Numbered from the stretch's first letter, positions 31,118 through 42,915 are shown. The stretch is 64,000 bases of DNA from Russula earlei (GCA_025769875.1 JAGFNK010000016.1:1-64000), one strand, 5' to 3'. Numbers and translations are program-made. Notes: generated by a model not told the origin, from the letters alone.

Positions 31118-31389
31118 ATAGACTTGTTGCTCCTGCAACAGTAGGGACTTGTTTCTTTGGAAGGTGGAGTAGTTTGCATATGAAAAGTCAAAGTCTGTTC
31201 GTTCATGGGGAGTTCTCTTGTGTTCTATGGATTGTTTTGGGGATAGCTGTGGTCAATTGGGTGCATGTGATTGCAGGGGTTCTCTGAAAAGTTCTTTGGT
31301 AACAAGGATAAAGATAGTTGTCAATGAAGGTCATGATGAGAGTTATTGTTTTAGGGGTTACTCCTGGTGGGAATCATTTTAAGCACCTT

Positions 31390-31736
31390 CGGATATTTCT
31401 GATGGAAGTCTTTGACAAGTAATTGTGCTCTTGATAGGTTAGATGCTGGTTCCCAAGTATTTTCTGCAGCAGTGTACCCTTTCCATTTAACTAGGTATTG
31501 GATCCCTTTGCAGTTTGGGGAGAGTCGAGAGTTTAAGATCTGTTCTACTTCATATTGTTCTTCTCCTTCGACTAGTACCAGTGGCGGGTTTGAGAAGTTA
31601 GGACTGTGTGGGCAATGGTTTCTTTGTATGGTTTAATCAGGGAGTGGTGAAAAACTGGGTGTATCTTCCAGGACCTTGGTAGCTCGAGGTGAACATTTAC
31701 TGGATAGGCAGTGATGACTTTGAATGGTCCATAGCA
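31390..31736 (-). pseudogene. pol: Gypsy-D integrase C-terminus and chromodomain
   Basis: On the minus strand, after a TGA at about 31736, the YGPFKV and HPVFHHSLIKPY integrase tail appears. A chromodomain follows at about 31570-31400 (EEQYEVEQILNSR, IQYLVKWKGY, NTWEPASNL). The aromatic positions Y, W and W/Y are kept. The frame closes soon after. Confidence 0.85.
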
Positions 31737-32802
31737 TCAAGGGGCTAGTTTTGCTTTTGGGTGAGTGGTTTGTAGATTTGTGGCTTCCAACCATACTTGA
31801 TCCCCTTCTTTTAAACGAAATGTGGAGGATTGAGGTCCTGATTGTTTCATGATCTCAGTTGCTTGGTTTAGGGAGGCAGCTACTTCTTCTCTGAGCTGGT
31901 TTAGTCTCGTTAGTCTTTCTTGGATTGAAGGGAACTTTGATGTAAAGGCAAGGGGTGGAGCAAATGTTGGGTTAAAGCCATACCAGACCTTGAAAGGGGG
32001 TTTGTTCGTAGCACTGTGTTGTCTGGCATTATGTGCAAACTCCATAAAGGGAATTAGTTCTGCCCAATTGTCTGCTCGGTGGTTGCAAAAATATTCATAG
32101 GTATTGTTCTCATTCTTGGTTAACTTGTTCTGTTTCTCCATCCATTTGTGGGTGATATGCCATGCTCAATGATACTTTGACATTTAATTTCTTCCACAGT
32201 TCTTGAGTAACTTTTGCTGCGAATTGAGGGCCTCTGTCTGATATTATTTGTGTTGGGAGGCCTATTCTTCTCCAGACGTTCATGATTAGTGTTGCTGTTT
32301 CGTCTGCTGTGATTGTCTTGTGGCAAGGGGTAATGATTATTGCTTTGCTGAATCGATCTACCACGACTAGGAGGCTGTCAAAGCCTTGTGAAACTTGTAG
32401 GTACGTGATAAAGTCCATGGTAATGCTTTTCCATACTTCTCCAGCTGTTGTAATTCGTACGAGGGGTGTTTGTGTCTTTGGGCAGTTCTTTGTGTTTTGG
32501 CAAATTGCACAACCATCTATGTAACTTTTGACATAGGTTAGCATTCCTGGCCACCAATAGTTTCAGCTGATTAGTTTGTAGGTTTTCCATTGACCAGGAT
32601 GCCCAGTGGCAAGGGAGTTGTGATGTAGTTTCAGAATTTTCTTTCGTAGCGTGTCATTGTTTGGGATATAAACTTTTCCTTTGAATAATATTAGTCCATC
32701 TTCAAGGTTCCAGTCCTGTAAGCCTTTGGATAATCATCTTGGTCCACTCTTTATAATGACTGCTAACGCATTAGATACCTCTGGGTCATAGTCTTTGCTA
32801 GA
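31737..32802 (-). pseudogene. pol: Gypsy-D integrase
   Basis: Starting from the zinc-binding end, LHHNSLATGHPG and DGCAICQ give the HHCC set. The core has the first Asp in TMDFITYL, the second in SDRGPQF, and the Glu in GETEQVNQE at the family spacing, so the DDE triad is complete here, unlike in G1. Several TGA stops (for example between LIS and NYWWPG) interrupt the frame where Arg is expected. Confidence 0.88.
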
Positions 32803-33429
32803 TCATAGTTGTTGTCGAAGTTCTTGGTCACTGATTGGTTCTGTAGCATAGGTGCATGTTGCTCTAATTTTAAAATATTTGTCATCAAGGAGCACCTTTC
32901 CATTGTTTTTGTTTTGTATCCCCTCTTTAAAGTCTGGCCACCTGGACAGACCGTCTGCTTTGTTCATAGTTACTGGGTGATGGGTGATAGTGAAGTCAAA
33001 ATTGCTCAGAAGGAGTGCCCATTGGGCTTGTTGTCGCGTGAGTTTTTGTTTTGTCATGAAGTATGTCAAGTTATTGTGGTCCATCCATAGATCAATGGGA
33101 TATGTAGTGCCTTCAAGGTAGTGTCAGAAGTGCCAGAGGGCTGAGATGATGGCAATGAGTTCTTTATCATAGATCATGTGATCTCGTTGTGCAGGGTCCA
33201 AAGATTTCGAAAAATAGGCTATTGGGTGATATCTGTTAAATTCATCAGGTTGTTCCAAGATTGCGCCGACTGCAAAGTGGTTTGCATCGCAGATGAGTCG
33301 AAAGGGTTTAGTATGATCAGGTAACATGAGGACTGGGGCTGTTGTGAATGCCTGGATTAATTTTCTAAATGCTTGTTCTTCATCATCTTCCCATTTAAAG
33401 GGGTGTTCTTTCTTTGTTAGATTAAACAA
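32803..33429 (-). pseudogene. pol: Gypsy-D RNase H
   Basis: The piece 33429-33124 has FRLICDANHFAVGAIL and YDKELIAIISALWHF; a TGA then precedes WMDHNNLTYF and NKADGLSRW (33084-32803). The acidic catalytic residues D, E, D, D are all visible across the two ORFs. The upstream LFNLTKKEHPFKW segment is the usual RT-RNase H connection. Confidence 0.88.
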
Positions 33430-33462
33430 GGGTCATGCCATTCGTGAATATTGGTGGATAAA

Positions 33463-33965
33463 TCATCGATAGAAGCTGCAAAATCTGAGAAATGCTTGTA
33501 CTTCTGTAATGTTGGTCGGAGTAGGCCACTTTGTAATGCCTATTAACTTGTCTTGGTCCATGGATATTCGTCCTTGGGAGATATTGATGCCTAGGTAACT
33601 AATGGAGGTTTGTCGAAAAGCACATTTCTCTGGTTTCAAGTATAAGTCATGGTCTTGAAGTGTCTTTAGGACCTTGTGTGTCCAGTCATCTAGTTTGTTC
33701 AAGGTTTGCGCCATGATTAGTATATCATCTAGATAAACAACCACTCATTCGGTGGCAATGTATTTTGCTAGGATGGTGTTCATAAAGCGTCAGAAAGTGG
33801 CTGGGGTGTTGCAGAGACCAAATGTCATTATCAAAGGTTTGAAGAGTCCTAATGGTGTCTTGAATGCTGAAAGGTGTTCATCACCCTCTCTTAGGTGGAT
33901 ATTGTTGTATCCCCATTGTACATCAAACTTGGTAAAGTATTGGGCTCCTTGGAGTTTGTCAATTA
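33463..33965 (-). pseudogene. pol: Gypsy-D reverse transcriptase, second half
   Basis: It resumes at the TA-element border with IDKLQGAQYFTKFD, then FDVQWGYNNIHLREGDE and FGLCNTPATF. After two TGA codons comes VVVYLDDILIMAQ, so the catalytic YxDD is present. The thumb and connection follow (LGINISQGRISMD, ITKWPTPTNITEVQAF). It joins perfectly to the first half at 37204 once the TA element is removed. Confidence 0.92.
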
Positions 33966-34479
33966 TTGCCGTTTTCAGCGCACTTGGTGGAGCTTGAATT
34001 CCACCCAAATCGGTGCAGAAACCCCCTCAAACATGCGGGATAAATATCTCCCTCAAAACAGCTTCAATTCATATGAAAATTATTGTCCCTAAATCGCCTG
34101 AATGAGGGCTAGGCAGCCCCATTGTTTTCATGAGATTTGAGTGAGAATTGGTGGAGCTGGACTCAAGCCACCTCCACATGTGTATTAGATGAATTACAAC
34201 TCAAAATCATGGTCTATATCTATTATGTTTTCCTCATATTGTACCCATGGGCTGTCTTGAGGCAGCCCCATAGTGTTTTTGACTCAAGTGTTGTGGTGTG
34301 CAACGTTATTTCCAGTGCGATTGGAATCGCAGCCAGCCACTCATCACCCCTCTCGCCTCTCGATTCTGACCATCCTTCTTGTTTTTCACAGACAGAGAGG
34401 AGTGGGTTGCAAAGAGGGGTCCTATTCTGAACTCTTTCTACTACAGAGTAGCTAGGGTGTTTTTATATACAGGAGTCGT

Positions 34480-35414
34480 CTCCATTGCAGGTGGTGGCAG
34501 CAGGCGTGGACGAGGAGCAAAGGCGTAGGCGGTGAGCGTGAGTTCGTAGATAGAGACGTAGGTGGCGAGGACTCGAGAAAGAGGATGCGTGGGGTGGCTT
34601 GTGTGGGGGTGGGATCTGTCGTCTTGTGGTGGCAGTGGTGGGGTCATCTCCACTGCAGGTGTTGGCAGCAGACGTGGGCGAGAGCGCGCGAACGGATGGG
34701 GAGGCGATGTGGGAGGCGGCGTGCGGTGTGCTGTTGGCGTTGGCGATTGCTTCTCCTGTGGCGGCTTCTGCTCCTGTTGTGGTGTGTCGTAGCTAAGTTC
34801 GTGGCCGAGGCCTTCTTGGTCTTCTGGGGTGGTGCTGGTGGCGAGGGGTTGTGACGGTGTGGCGGTGCTGGTGTCGCGCTGAAACTACTAAAGCGGCGGC
34901 TGTGACTGAGAAGACTGAGGCTGAGACTGAGAAGGTGGCGGCGGACTGAGCTGGTGCGATGGTGGAGGCGGACGGGGCGGAGGCGACGACTGAGGGCAAT
35001 GCAGGGGCGACGGTGGTTGTGGCTGACAAGGGCATGGCGGCGGTGGCTTGTGAGACAGTGGTGGAGGCGGCGGCATGTGGCGCTAAGACGTCGGTGGCTG
35101 AGGCTGAGGCTACGGCGGTGGCTGACGAGACTAAGGCGGCTGGCAAGGCTAAGAGCAGCGGTGGTGGCAGTTGACTGATCTGAAGCTGGGGCGACGGAGA
35201 CGGCTGGCAAAACTAGGGGCGCGGTGGCAGCGGCTGAGACAGAGAAGGCTGAGGCTGAGGGCAGGGTGGAGATGGCGGCGGCTGGCGATGCTGGTGCTAT
35301 GACGGACTGGGCTGAACTGACGAGTACGGGCGAGGCTAAGACGGAGACTGATGCGAAGTCGGCGGCTGGCACGACTGAGGCTACTGTGGCGACAGACAAG
35401 GCGACGGATGAGAC
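34480..35414 (+). repeat. GC-rich codon-periodic (RNN/NNY) block, TA element
   Basis: For about 900 bp nearly every plus-strand triplet in one frame begins with A or G (GCG GAG GCG, GCT GAG ACT). That gives stop-poor Ala/Glu/Thr/Lys frames on one strand and Ser/Ala/Pro/Val/Thr frames on the other. No exact tandem unit is seen. Neither frame looks like a known protein. A related block lies at 45400-46990. Confidence 0.6.
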
Positions 35415-35556
35415 AGTGCGTAAAGAGTCGTGTGGCTTATTCATCAACCGTCCACCTGTCCACTCCTACTCCAGGACAACGACAGGGCGTTCTTCCCTTC
35501 CCAGAGCTGCTCACCATACCTTGCTCTACCCCTCCATTTCAACCCCCTAAACCCTC

Positions 35557-36549
35557 ATGGGCTCGAAGCAACATGCTTCAAAATGCCGGCCTGCACCGAC
35601 ACGTACTACTGGCCAAAGGAAGGCTGCCCGAAAAAAAACTGGTGGAAATGAAAGTGACAGCTCAGGCACTCCCACTCAACCAAAGCGATCACAACCATGA
35701 GCTCAGGCTTCCAAGACATCCCTTCCTGCTATTGGTGAGGATGGGGAGGAAGAGTCCTATGCCTATGTAAATGCAGAAGCCTGGGAACTCACTACAGCAC
35801 AAACGCACGGACCACAAGACATGCAAAATTGTCACAAAGGCGCATGGCCTCGATGTCGACTCACCCACACAGCTATATGGCTGGCCACGAATCGCTTACA
35901 AGAGCACATATGTGCGTATTCCTTTCGTGCCATCTCCTCTTTGTCCTCACATCATCATCATCGTCGCCGCCAGCACGCCACCCTCGCCCCCATCAACCGC
36001 CGCATGCCCTCGCCCTCAATGCCCCCGCCTTCACCATGCACCGACGAGTCCCAACGCACAGCCGAAGAGCCCCATACCACGCCGCCATCTTCGTTGCCAT
36101 CGGACGGTGTTGCTACTGTACATTTCGGTATGCTTTTCTCCCCTTTTTTACTAGACTCTCATTTTGTTAGTCAGAGATCTGCACACCGCCTGTGCGTCCA
36201 TTTCCCAGCCTGCCGCCGTCTTCCCTCTCCCTTTCTACTTCCACGCCCCCTCGCTCCTCTACCTCGCATCTGCCATCCAAGTTCTCCAATCGTCCCACCC
36301 GCAATTGCATTTCGGCAGTGCCATCAGCACCCAAGCGACCACCCACCAGCACTCTCCCTATCCCCCCTCCAGCCTCTCCTTTGCATCATCTCCCCCTCCT
36401 TGCGTTGCGACTCGACCACACCCCTCGTCACCACACCTCACCTGGCCTCGGCCATCCTTCACAAATCGCCACATGCCACTACCACAGTCGCTGGAGACCA
36501 CGACTCGATACCTCGTGTTGTCCAGCTTCGGTCCCCTTCTCACGTCTAG
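35557..36549 (+). pseudogene. Candidate accessory ORF of the X-type TA element
   Basis: A start ATG at 35557 opens a Lys/Arg-rich N-terminus (GQRKAARKKTGG, SSGTPTQPKRSQP) followed by an acidic segment (EDGEEESYAYVNAEAWE). A TGA at about 35698 stands where the copy at 55745 has CGA. That other copy has an extra A in a run of nine and so shifts frame. The second half is Pro/Ser/His rich low-complexity sequence in the arm. A polyadenylation-like AATAAA follows near 36629. Basic-then-acidic order suggests a nuclear DNA-binding protein, but no family is recognised and the downstream frame is uncertain. Confidence 0.35.
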
Positions 36550-37203
36550 ATTTCATTTCATATGCCTGTCTTTTGTGCTTTTCCTGTCCCTTAGCCTTAG
36601 TTCTAACCTGTATCTGCTACCATGTTGAATAAAGTTGCCCTGTTGTTCCCTTATCATCTGTGTGAACCTGAGTGCAGTCGAATGAACAAACGCGTTCTCG
36701 TGTTCCCGCTAGGTGCTCCTCCTCTTTGGAGCTTCAGTCTTATGAAGTCATTCTGCATTCTTGGACACACTTCACCGCCCCATGGGCTCAGGTGTGCACT
36801 TCCTTGGGGGGCTCCTTCCCGGCACACGACCGTGCTACTGTCACACGATATGAGGGAAACGACGTTGCACACCACAATGCTTGAGTCAAAAACACTATGG
36901 GGCTGCCTCAAGACAGCCCATGGGTACAACATGAGGGAAACATAATAGATATAGACCATGATTTTGAGTTGTAATTCATCTAATACACATGTGGAGGTGG
37001 CTTGAGTCCAGCTCCACCAATTCTCACTCAAATCTCATGAAAACAATGGGGCTGCCTAGCCCTCATTCAGGCGATTCAGGGACAATAAGTTTTATGTGAA
37101 TTGAAGCTGTTTTGAGGGAGATATTTGCCCCGCACATTTGAGAGGGTTTTCTGCACTGATTTGGGTGGAATTCAAACTCCGCCAAGTGCGCTGAAAACGG
37201 CAA

Positions 37204-38368
37204 TAATTCAGGAATCAAAGGTAGTGGATATGTGTCTTTGACAGTTGCTGTGTTCAGGGCTCTGTAGTCCTGTACTGGTTGTAGATTTCCTCCTTTCTTT
37301 TCTACAAAGAAGAATGGACTGGAAATAGCTGCTTTTGATGGTTGGATAGTGCCTCTTTTCAAGTGTTCATCTAAGTATTCTTTTAGGGCTTGTAGTTCTT
37401 TGGGAGTAAGTCGATAGATACCATAATCATGTTGGGCAATCCCTGGTTTCAGATTGATTGCATGGTCCCATGGTTGGTGAGCAGGAAGGCATTGGGAAGC
37501 TTGTTAATTGAAAACCTTTCGCCATTTCAAGAATTGGGCAGGGATAAGTTCGTCTAATGTCTTGGGGGGTGTTTCTGCATGGGCTAGCTTGGTAGCTGTG
37601 GTGGATTTGGCTCTTATGCTAATTATTACTGGTCTAAATGCATTGTAGATTTGTTCATCAACACATGGGTTCAATAGTCCTTCAGTATCTGGGAAGATTA
37701 GTGCAGCAACATTTGGAAACTCAGGTTCTTCTTCTTCAGGGAAAGTAAGCGCTTGTATTTGGTAATTCTGCATTCCAGATGTAGATGCAATGGTTATGCT
37801 TTGGGTGTGTGGTAAGGCAGGTTCGTGGGCATTTCCTCAGTGTGATTGTATCATTTGCCCAATCGATATCTGGGTTGTGGTGTCATAGCCAATCTGTTCC
37901 TAAGATGATGTCATGATCTCCAATGTTAGTGACAAGGAATTCTGCTTGTTCATCATGAGTAGTGCCTGTGTGCACTTGTATGCGAAGTCTTTGGATGGTG
38001 CTAAAGCATATTAGTCCATTGGCATTTTGTGTTCCATCTACATTTTGTGCTGGCAAGGGTTTGGTCATAGTTTGGAGGTGCAGGTGGTGTCTTTGTGCAA
38101 ATCGTTCATGGATTATCATTCCTTCTGCTCCACTGTCAAGCAGGGCTCTTGCACCGATTTCTTTGCCGCTTGTCTTCCCCACTAAGGTAACTTTCAAGGC
38201 AATGGATGGGGAGCGAATATTCTTGGTAAAAACTTTGGGGTAATTGATTTCTCTTTGTATCATACTGATTTGGACCGCGTCCCTTCTCGGTGCAGAAGGG
38301 GGTCCAATTAAAAATTCATAGGAGCAGATCTTGGGCAGAGGATTGAGTCCACAAGCGTTTCTCTCCAA
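37204..38368 (-). pseudogene. pol: Gypsy-D protease and reverse transcriptase, first half
   Basis: The frame starts in the -1 position relative to gag and overlaps it by about 60 bp, as in G1. The protease active site ALLDSGAEGM lies at about 38130 and its flap-end motif IILGTDWL at 37890. A TGA follows at 37883. The RT N-terminus comes next: LKRGTIQPSKAAISSPFFF, VEKKGG and VQDYRALN, ending at PLPLIPEL where the TA element interrupts. A TAA at about 37504 replaces an expected Gln codon. Confidence 0.9.
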
Positions 38369-39821
38369 GTTGTCAATGATGCAACAGGAACCAGTTCTTC
38401 TAGCACAGGTTCGATGTTTTCATCTTGGATGGTTGTAGCTCTGACTGTTTGGGGGCGAGATCCTCATTGTTGGCATCCCTGGGCTGCTTTCTTTGCTCTA
38501 CATTGGTTTGCCATATGGTTCTTCTTTCCACAGTAATAACAGAGGTTGTTCTTGCGTTGAAACTCTTTCTCTGCATCTATGAGGGGTTTTCTTTCACTTC
38601 TGGATTCCCAGGGTCATTCATTAGGTTCTCCTTGGTACAAGTTAATTTCCAATGGGTTGTCTGATCCTTGAGTGTTTAATCCTCGGGCACACACAGAGCA
38701 TCCTCCTTGAAAAGCTGTGGAATTGTATAGGTGAAAAAGGTTGTCAAATTCTCTTGCTGCTTTGACAAGGGCTGCAAGTGTAGTTGGTGTTGGCGTGATT
38801 CCCAATATTTTCTGATGTAAGGCTGGGTTAATGTTCTTTCTGAATGCGTACATCTTTGTCCTTTCATCCATGGTAGCTCATGATGCATGGTGTGACCATT
38901 TCTGATACCATTCATTAAATGGTAGTTTCCCTTAATAATAGGTGTGCATGGTGTTAGCAGAGGCCAGTTCTGCTTCTGCAGGGATAAAATGATCAGCAAA
39001 GGCTTTCTTGAAGTCGTCCCATGATCCATAGTCTGCTACTGTATGAGCCATAGCTTTAATGGTTTGTTCTCTAGCCCATGCTCCAGCGGGTGTTCCTACT
39101 TTAAAGTGGGTTAGTGCAGTGGCAACTTTCTTGCTTTCATCTGTGAAGGAGTAGCCATTGATATAGTAATAATTGGCTAAAGCTGCCCAAAAGGCCTCTG
39201 CATTATCAGCCTTTCCATCAAAGGGTTCTGGTGCAGTCCTGACAAGGTGTGGATTGCTTGACATGGTGGGGTTCTGAGTTGTTGCAGCTGTAACAATAGG
39301 TGGGGCAGAGCCTTGTAATTGGGTTCTAGTTGGAGTGAGCGTTCGAGGGATTGCTTGTGGTGCATTGCTAACTGTATGAGGAGTGGGTTGTTGAGTATTT
39401 TGTCAGGTGGAGGGTCCTGGAGTAGCGCTTCGAGTGCTTGGTGCAGTTCCTAGGATGGCAGTGACTTCTTGGGTTGTTTTGGCAGTAAAATCAACTTCTC
39501 GGTTATTGTAGTAAACCCAATATCTTCTAGAACAGCTCCACTTGACTGGTTTGTCTAGAAAGAGGCCTGTACAGTTATAGGGATTGAAGTCTTGAACATT
39601 TTCTGCTCCTGGGGCTGCTGCTTTAAGTTGAGCAGTGGTGACTTCGTTGTTGTCGTCTTCATACTGTAGAACCAAGTGTCTGAAAGATATCCGTGATTGA
39701 TGACAGGTGTTCCTGCAAATTTTCCTCAGTAACAGTGGTCTTGGGTGTCATAGCTGAGGTTTTCAAACAAAAGTGGAATTAGATTTTCTTTGTCGTCAGT
39801 AATGTCCCTTCTAGTACTCAT
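38308..39821 (-). pseudogene. gag: Gag of Gypsy-D
   Basis: A start MSTRRDITDDKENL at 39821 fits, with a TGA and a frameshift near 39690, after which one frame runs from 39675 to TAA at 38308. It carries the capsid-like Gag region (FDGKADNAEAFWAALANYY, DYGSWDDFKKAFADHF, MDERTKMYAFRKNI) and a zinc knuckle, CYYCGKKNHMANQC, near 38520. Four stops break it: TGA at about 39400, TAA at about 38932, then TGA near 38880, 38614 and 38465, all one C-to-T change from Arg or Gln codons. The gene differs in sequence from G1 Gag. Confidence 0.85.
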
Positions 39822-39975
39822 AAGTTTAGACGACGGTTATAGTCCAATGACCGTTGTTCCAAGGATATGCAATGGTGTAGGCTGGTTTTAGTCAAATGGA
39901 GTTGGGTCTTCCTTGGTGCTTTCTTAAGTGGATTCAGGAGTATTCTTCAGTGATGCTACTTTGGGTCAAGACTAC

Positions 39976-40380
39976 TCAGGTTTTCCACAAGTATCCTTCA
40001 AATTCTGCTGGTGAGATAACAAAATCATTTATCTCTCTGGTGGGATGTTGATACACTACAAAGTGTGTCGTTCTAAGATGCCAAGCCTCCATACAATAGT
40101 TCTTGAATTCAAGTAGTTCCCTCTTTGAACGCATAGGTAGGTTTAGGGCTAAGAAAGATTGTTCTGGTAGATAGGTGTGAAGTTCAGTATTTCTAATGTT
40201 GATACTATCAGGTGATTCAACAAATGGCAATGCAAAGGGTTGGGAAGGTACGACAGGTGTAGGAATACGACTGGTAAACAGGGGTACATAGGTGTCAGGG
40301 GGAGTAGGAGGTAATGGTCTTTCAACAAGGAATCCTCTTGCGTTGGGAACTGTTTCTCTAGAGGGAGCTTGCTGAGGCAT
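39976..40380 (-). CDS. Leader ORF P3 of Gypsy-D, unknown
   Basis: A 134-codon ORF starts MPQQAPSRETVPNARGF. It has a proline-rich first half (PLPPTPPDTYVPLF) and a compact second half (MRSKRELLEFKNYCMEAW, VVYQHPTREINDF). I recognise no family. It lies between gag and the more upstream leader reading frames on the same strand, so it may be the C-terminal part of a protein whose N-terminus is P2. It has no stop, although the frame on either side is damaged. Confidence 0.45.
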   Translation of the reverse strand: MPQQAPSRETVPNARGFLVERPLPPTPPDTYVPLFTSRIPTPVVPSQPFALPFVESPDSINIRNTELHTYLPEQSFLALNLPMRSKRELLEFKNYCMEAWHLRTTHFVVYQHPTREINDFVISPAEFEGYLWKT

Positions 40381-40599
40381 TGCACGTCTTCTGTGTCAAG
40401 GAGCCAGAATTACTGAAATGGGAGGTGGTAATCACCTGGTGTCCACAAGGTAATTCCATTAGGAGTGGGAGGTGTGTCTGGTCAATAGTTGTACAGGCAA
40501 TACTCTGTTTTGCAGTTACACCTTGGTGTCCACGGGTTTGACTCAGTGTTTTCTGTGCTGGTTGGGATGGTGGTTTGAATCGGTGTGAGGGGTCAAGGA

Positions 40600-41320
40600 G
40601 CAAGACTGGAAACTTCTAGAATTGCTGGGACTGAGTAGTATGTAGGAGGAACAGTATATGAGGCATCTGGGCTAGTAATTGCCCAAGGTTGGTTGTAATC
40701 TGCATCATATAACCAAGAGTTAGTTTCCCAATCAAAAGTGTTGTGTATTCTGGGCACATAAGCAAGTTGGATGTAAGATTGGTTTTCCCTTTGTATCCTA
40801 TTGAGGCGTAGGTGGTAGAACTGGACAGTAAGGCGATAGTAACTGATCTATGTCCAGGCTAGGTAAAACAGGCAATACCCCGTCCTTAGTGAATGAATGA
40901 TGAGATGGTGGTGTGGTTGGATGATCCTGGTCCAAAGGTTCAAATCACTAGAGCATAGGGATTGATAATTGACTGGTTGTCCTTGGATGTTCCTTGCTTG
41001 AGCAAGTTGCCAGTATAGTAATTGTTGTCGTGCTGGTGGTAGGAGTCAACTAAGGGTTTCAAGATATAACACATGTTTGTCGTGGCTTAGAAGTTGTCCA
41101 AATGGTAAGACTTCAAGGAATTCTTGACAATAAGGTGGGGGAAGTCTTTGTGGGGTGGTTCTATTCCTGGTATGTTGTGTAGGTTTGTTAGGGTGTTAAT
41201 AGGGAATGCAGTGGAGGCCCAGGTTCAATAGTGATTTAGACTTAGGACGTGCCTAGTGATAGCGTCTTCTTCTTCATCTTCTTCTAAGGCGTATTCTCGA
41301 GGCACTTTAGTTAAGGCAAA
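40600..41320 (-). pseudogene. Leader reading frame P2 of Gypsy-D, degraded
   Basis: On the minus strand a protein-like frame can be followed through at least two stops. It is rich in Tyr, Trp and Pro (IHNTFDWETNSWLYDADY, DASYTVPPTYYSVPAI) and preceded by an acidic piece (REYALEEDEEEDAITRH). It resembles no family I know. Its compositional likeness to P1 and P3 suggests one group of leader proteins. Exact ends cannot be fixed. Confidence 0.35.
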
Positions 41321-41374
41321 GAAGAAAGTTTTATTCAATCTTTATTGAAGCATTACAAGGGTGGTTCTTACTTT

Positions 41375-42869
41375 TTAAGAACTGTGCGCAAGATCTATGG
41401 TTTCGAGGTAGTACCTTTCAATTAATTCAAGAGGGTTAGGGGGAATATGAGGCATTGTTAGGATTCTCGTGTTCTCCGACTGTCACCTGTTTCGCTGACT
41501 CATCTGTGATCACTCATATGTCTGCTTATTTATCTGGCTTAGTGATTGTTTACTGATTGCTTACTAATCCTGCTTGGCTTAGTGATTGCTTACTGATCCT
41601 GATCAGTAATAGCTTACTCACTGCTTATTGATTCATGACAGATACTAGGAAAGAATGACTCATGCGTGAGTCATTTCTAACATTCTTGAATTGCGCTCTC
41701 TGTATTTGGATACTACTGGTTCTTAGCTATGTGCATCCCGAGTTTCGTACGAATCGGATCAGTAGATATCGAGATATTGTATAAATAGTCTGTGGTACCA
41801 AGACGTCGAGCCTTATGCTCGACTTACACTTTTCAACAAGATAATCATCTTGTCTATCAATCTAAACAAAACTATAGTGCAAACTCTAAGTGAAAGAGGC
41901 CCCTCTCTTTTCTACATCCAATCTTCCTGAGATAATATCAAAGGATTCGAAGTCTAGTGCTTGAACTATATCAAGCAACTCTTTCACTAAAGAGTCGGTA
42001 CTAAGATCTGTCCGATCTTAACAGGCATGAAGCGAAAGTGGAGTAGCTGCGGGTTGAAATGGATGGTGTCAATGGTATAAGTCGAGTAGTGATGCAAGGA
42101 GACATAGTTATTGTTCTCCTCGAAATGTAAGTAACCATAAGCAAAAGTGAGGCGTCCATCCAAGAAGTCGTGTACGATAGATAAGCAAAATGAGCCTTCA
42201 TAAGCAGGGTGGTAAATAGCAGGCAGGTAAGAAGTTTCCTAAACAATGAAGTATTAAAGATGTATGCTGATGCATCCGAGGAAAGTCAGCATCCAGGGCG
42301 TATATCCCAACGTTGGAACAGATGCTGAAGGGGGTTAAGTTGTACTTGGTGGCAAGGGCAGCATTGGAAGGTTCCACAGCAAAAGTGTGGACGATGCATG
42401 CATGAAAGGCGGTTGTGTAGGTGTCTGTGAAGATGCGACAACTCAACTGGTCTGTAGTAGGGATGCGTCCCAGGTAGTCTTGATGATTCAAGTCATGGAG
42501 GGGACGCCACTGCTCACAGGAACGATTGGTGGTGGGAAGGACAAAGTATTGATGAGGGTGGAAGCAGAATGCTGTGCAAGGGGGACGATCAAGGAAGCCT
42601 TCAGGCAAGGGAGGACGGTCTGCTTGCTGCTGTTTGTTCTGCACCAGAGGGGGAGTGCCAATAGGGACAAAGTCGCCTGGAATAGGCTGGGCGATGACAG
42701 GAGACGATGGGGGAGCCGTTGGGGAGTACAAGATGCTGAGGGGTGAAGATGTGTCGACTGGATTGAGGTCTTCAGTGAGGAGACGAAGGGCGGTACGTGG
42801 AGTGGGCTGAAGAGGAGAAGGGAGACATAGGGAAGTGTTAACAAGAGTGGGGGAGTTGGGAGTGGACAC
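41375..42869 (-). pseudogene. Leader ORF P1 of Gypsy-D, split by LTR-C
   Basis: It starts MSTPNSPTLVNTSL at 42869, only 47 bp inside the 5' LTR. A proline-rich N-terminus is followed by a folded-looking part (HPHQYFVLPTTNRSCEQW, LDADFPRMHQHTSLI). A frameshift lies near 42240. The next frame continues (VHDFLDGRLTFAYGYLHFEE) across the LTR-C insertion, and ends LERYYLETIDLAHSS-like at 41375. Two AATAAA signals follow within 50 bp on this strand, which is odd inside a retrotransposon leader. About 310 codons without the LTR. Function unknown; a captured gene is possible. Confidence 0.45.
41456..42023 (+). mobile_element. Solo LTR-C inside Gypsy-D
   Basis: A 568 bp block starts TGTTAGGATTC and ends ATCTTAACA, with duplication GGCAT (41451-41455, 42024-42028). 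Removing it restores the P1 frame (..FRFMPHIPPNP..). It is more CG-rich than the other two LTR-C copies. Confidence 0.94.
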
Positions 42870-42903
42870 TTGAGCATTGGCTGGTCAATACAGGAATGGT
42901 GAA

Positions 42904-42913
42904 AGACTGTCCA
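42904..42913 (-). other. Gypsy-D self-priming primer-binding site
   Basis: On the minus strand TGGACAGTCT begins two bases after the 5' LTR. It is complementary to AGACTGTCCA at the predicted transcript start in the LTR (43201-43210), about 30 bp downstream of the minus-strand TATA box at 43237-43243. The two-base spacing equals that in G1. Confidence 0.75.
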
Positions 42914-42915
42914 GA

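Larger units (their letters stand above)
33966..37203. mobile_element. Chimeric long-TIR TA element (Y left half, X right half)
   Basis: The ends are TTGCCGTTTTCAGCGCAC and its inverse, with TA on both sides (33964-33965, 37204-37205); precise removal restores the Gypsy-D RT frame. The left part to about 35414 follows the Y element (44523-47419), including its GC-rich interior. The right part follows the X element (53785-57385). The switch occurs near GATGAGACAGTGCGTAAAG. The outer 345 bp are true inverted repeats. No transposase remains. Confidence 0.93.
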
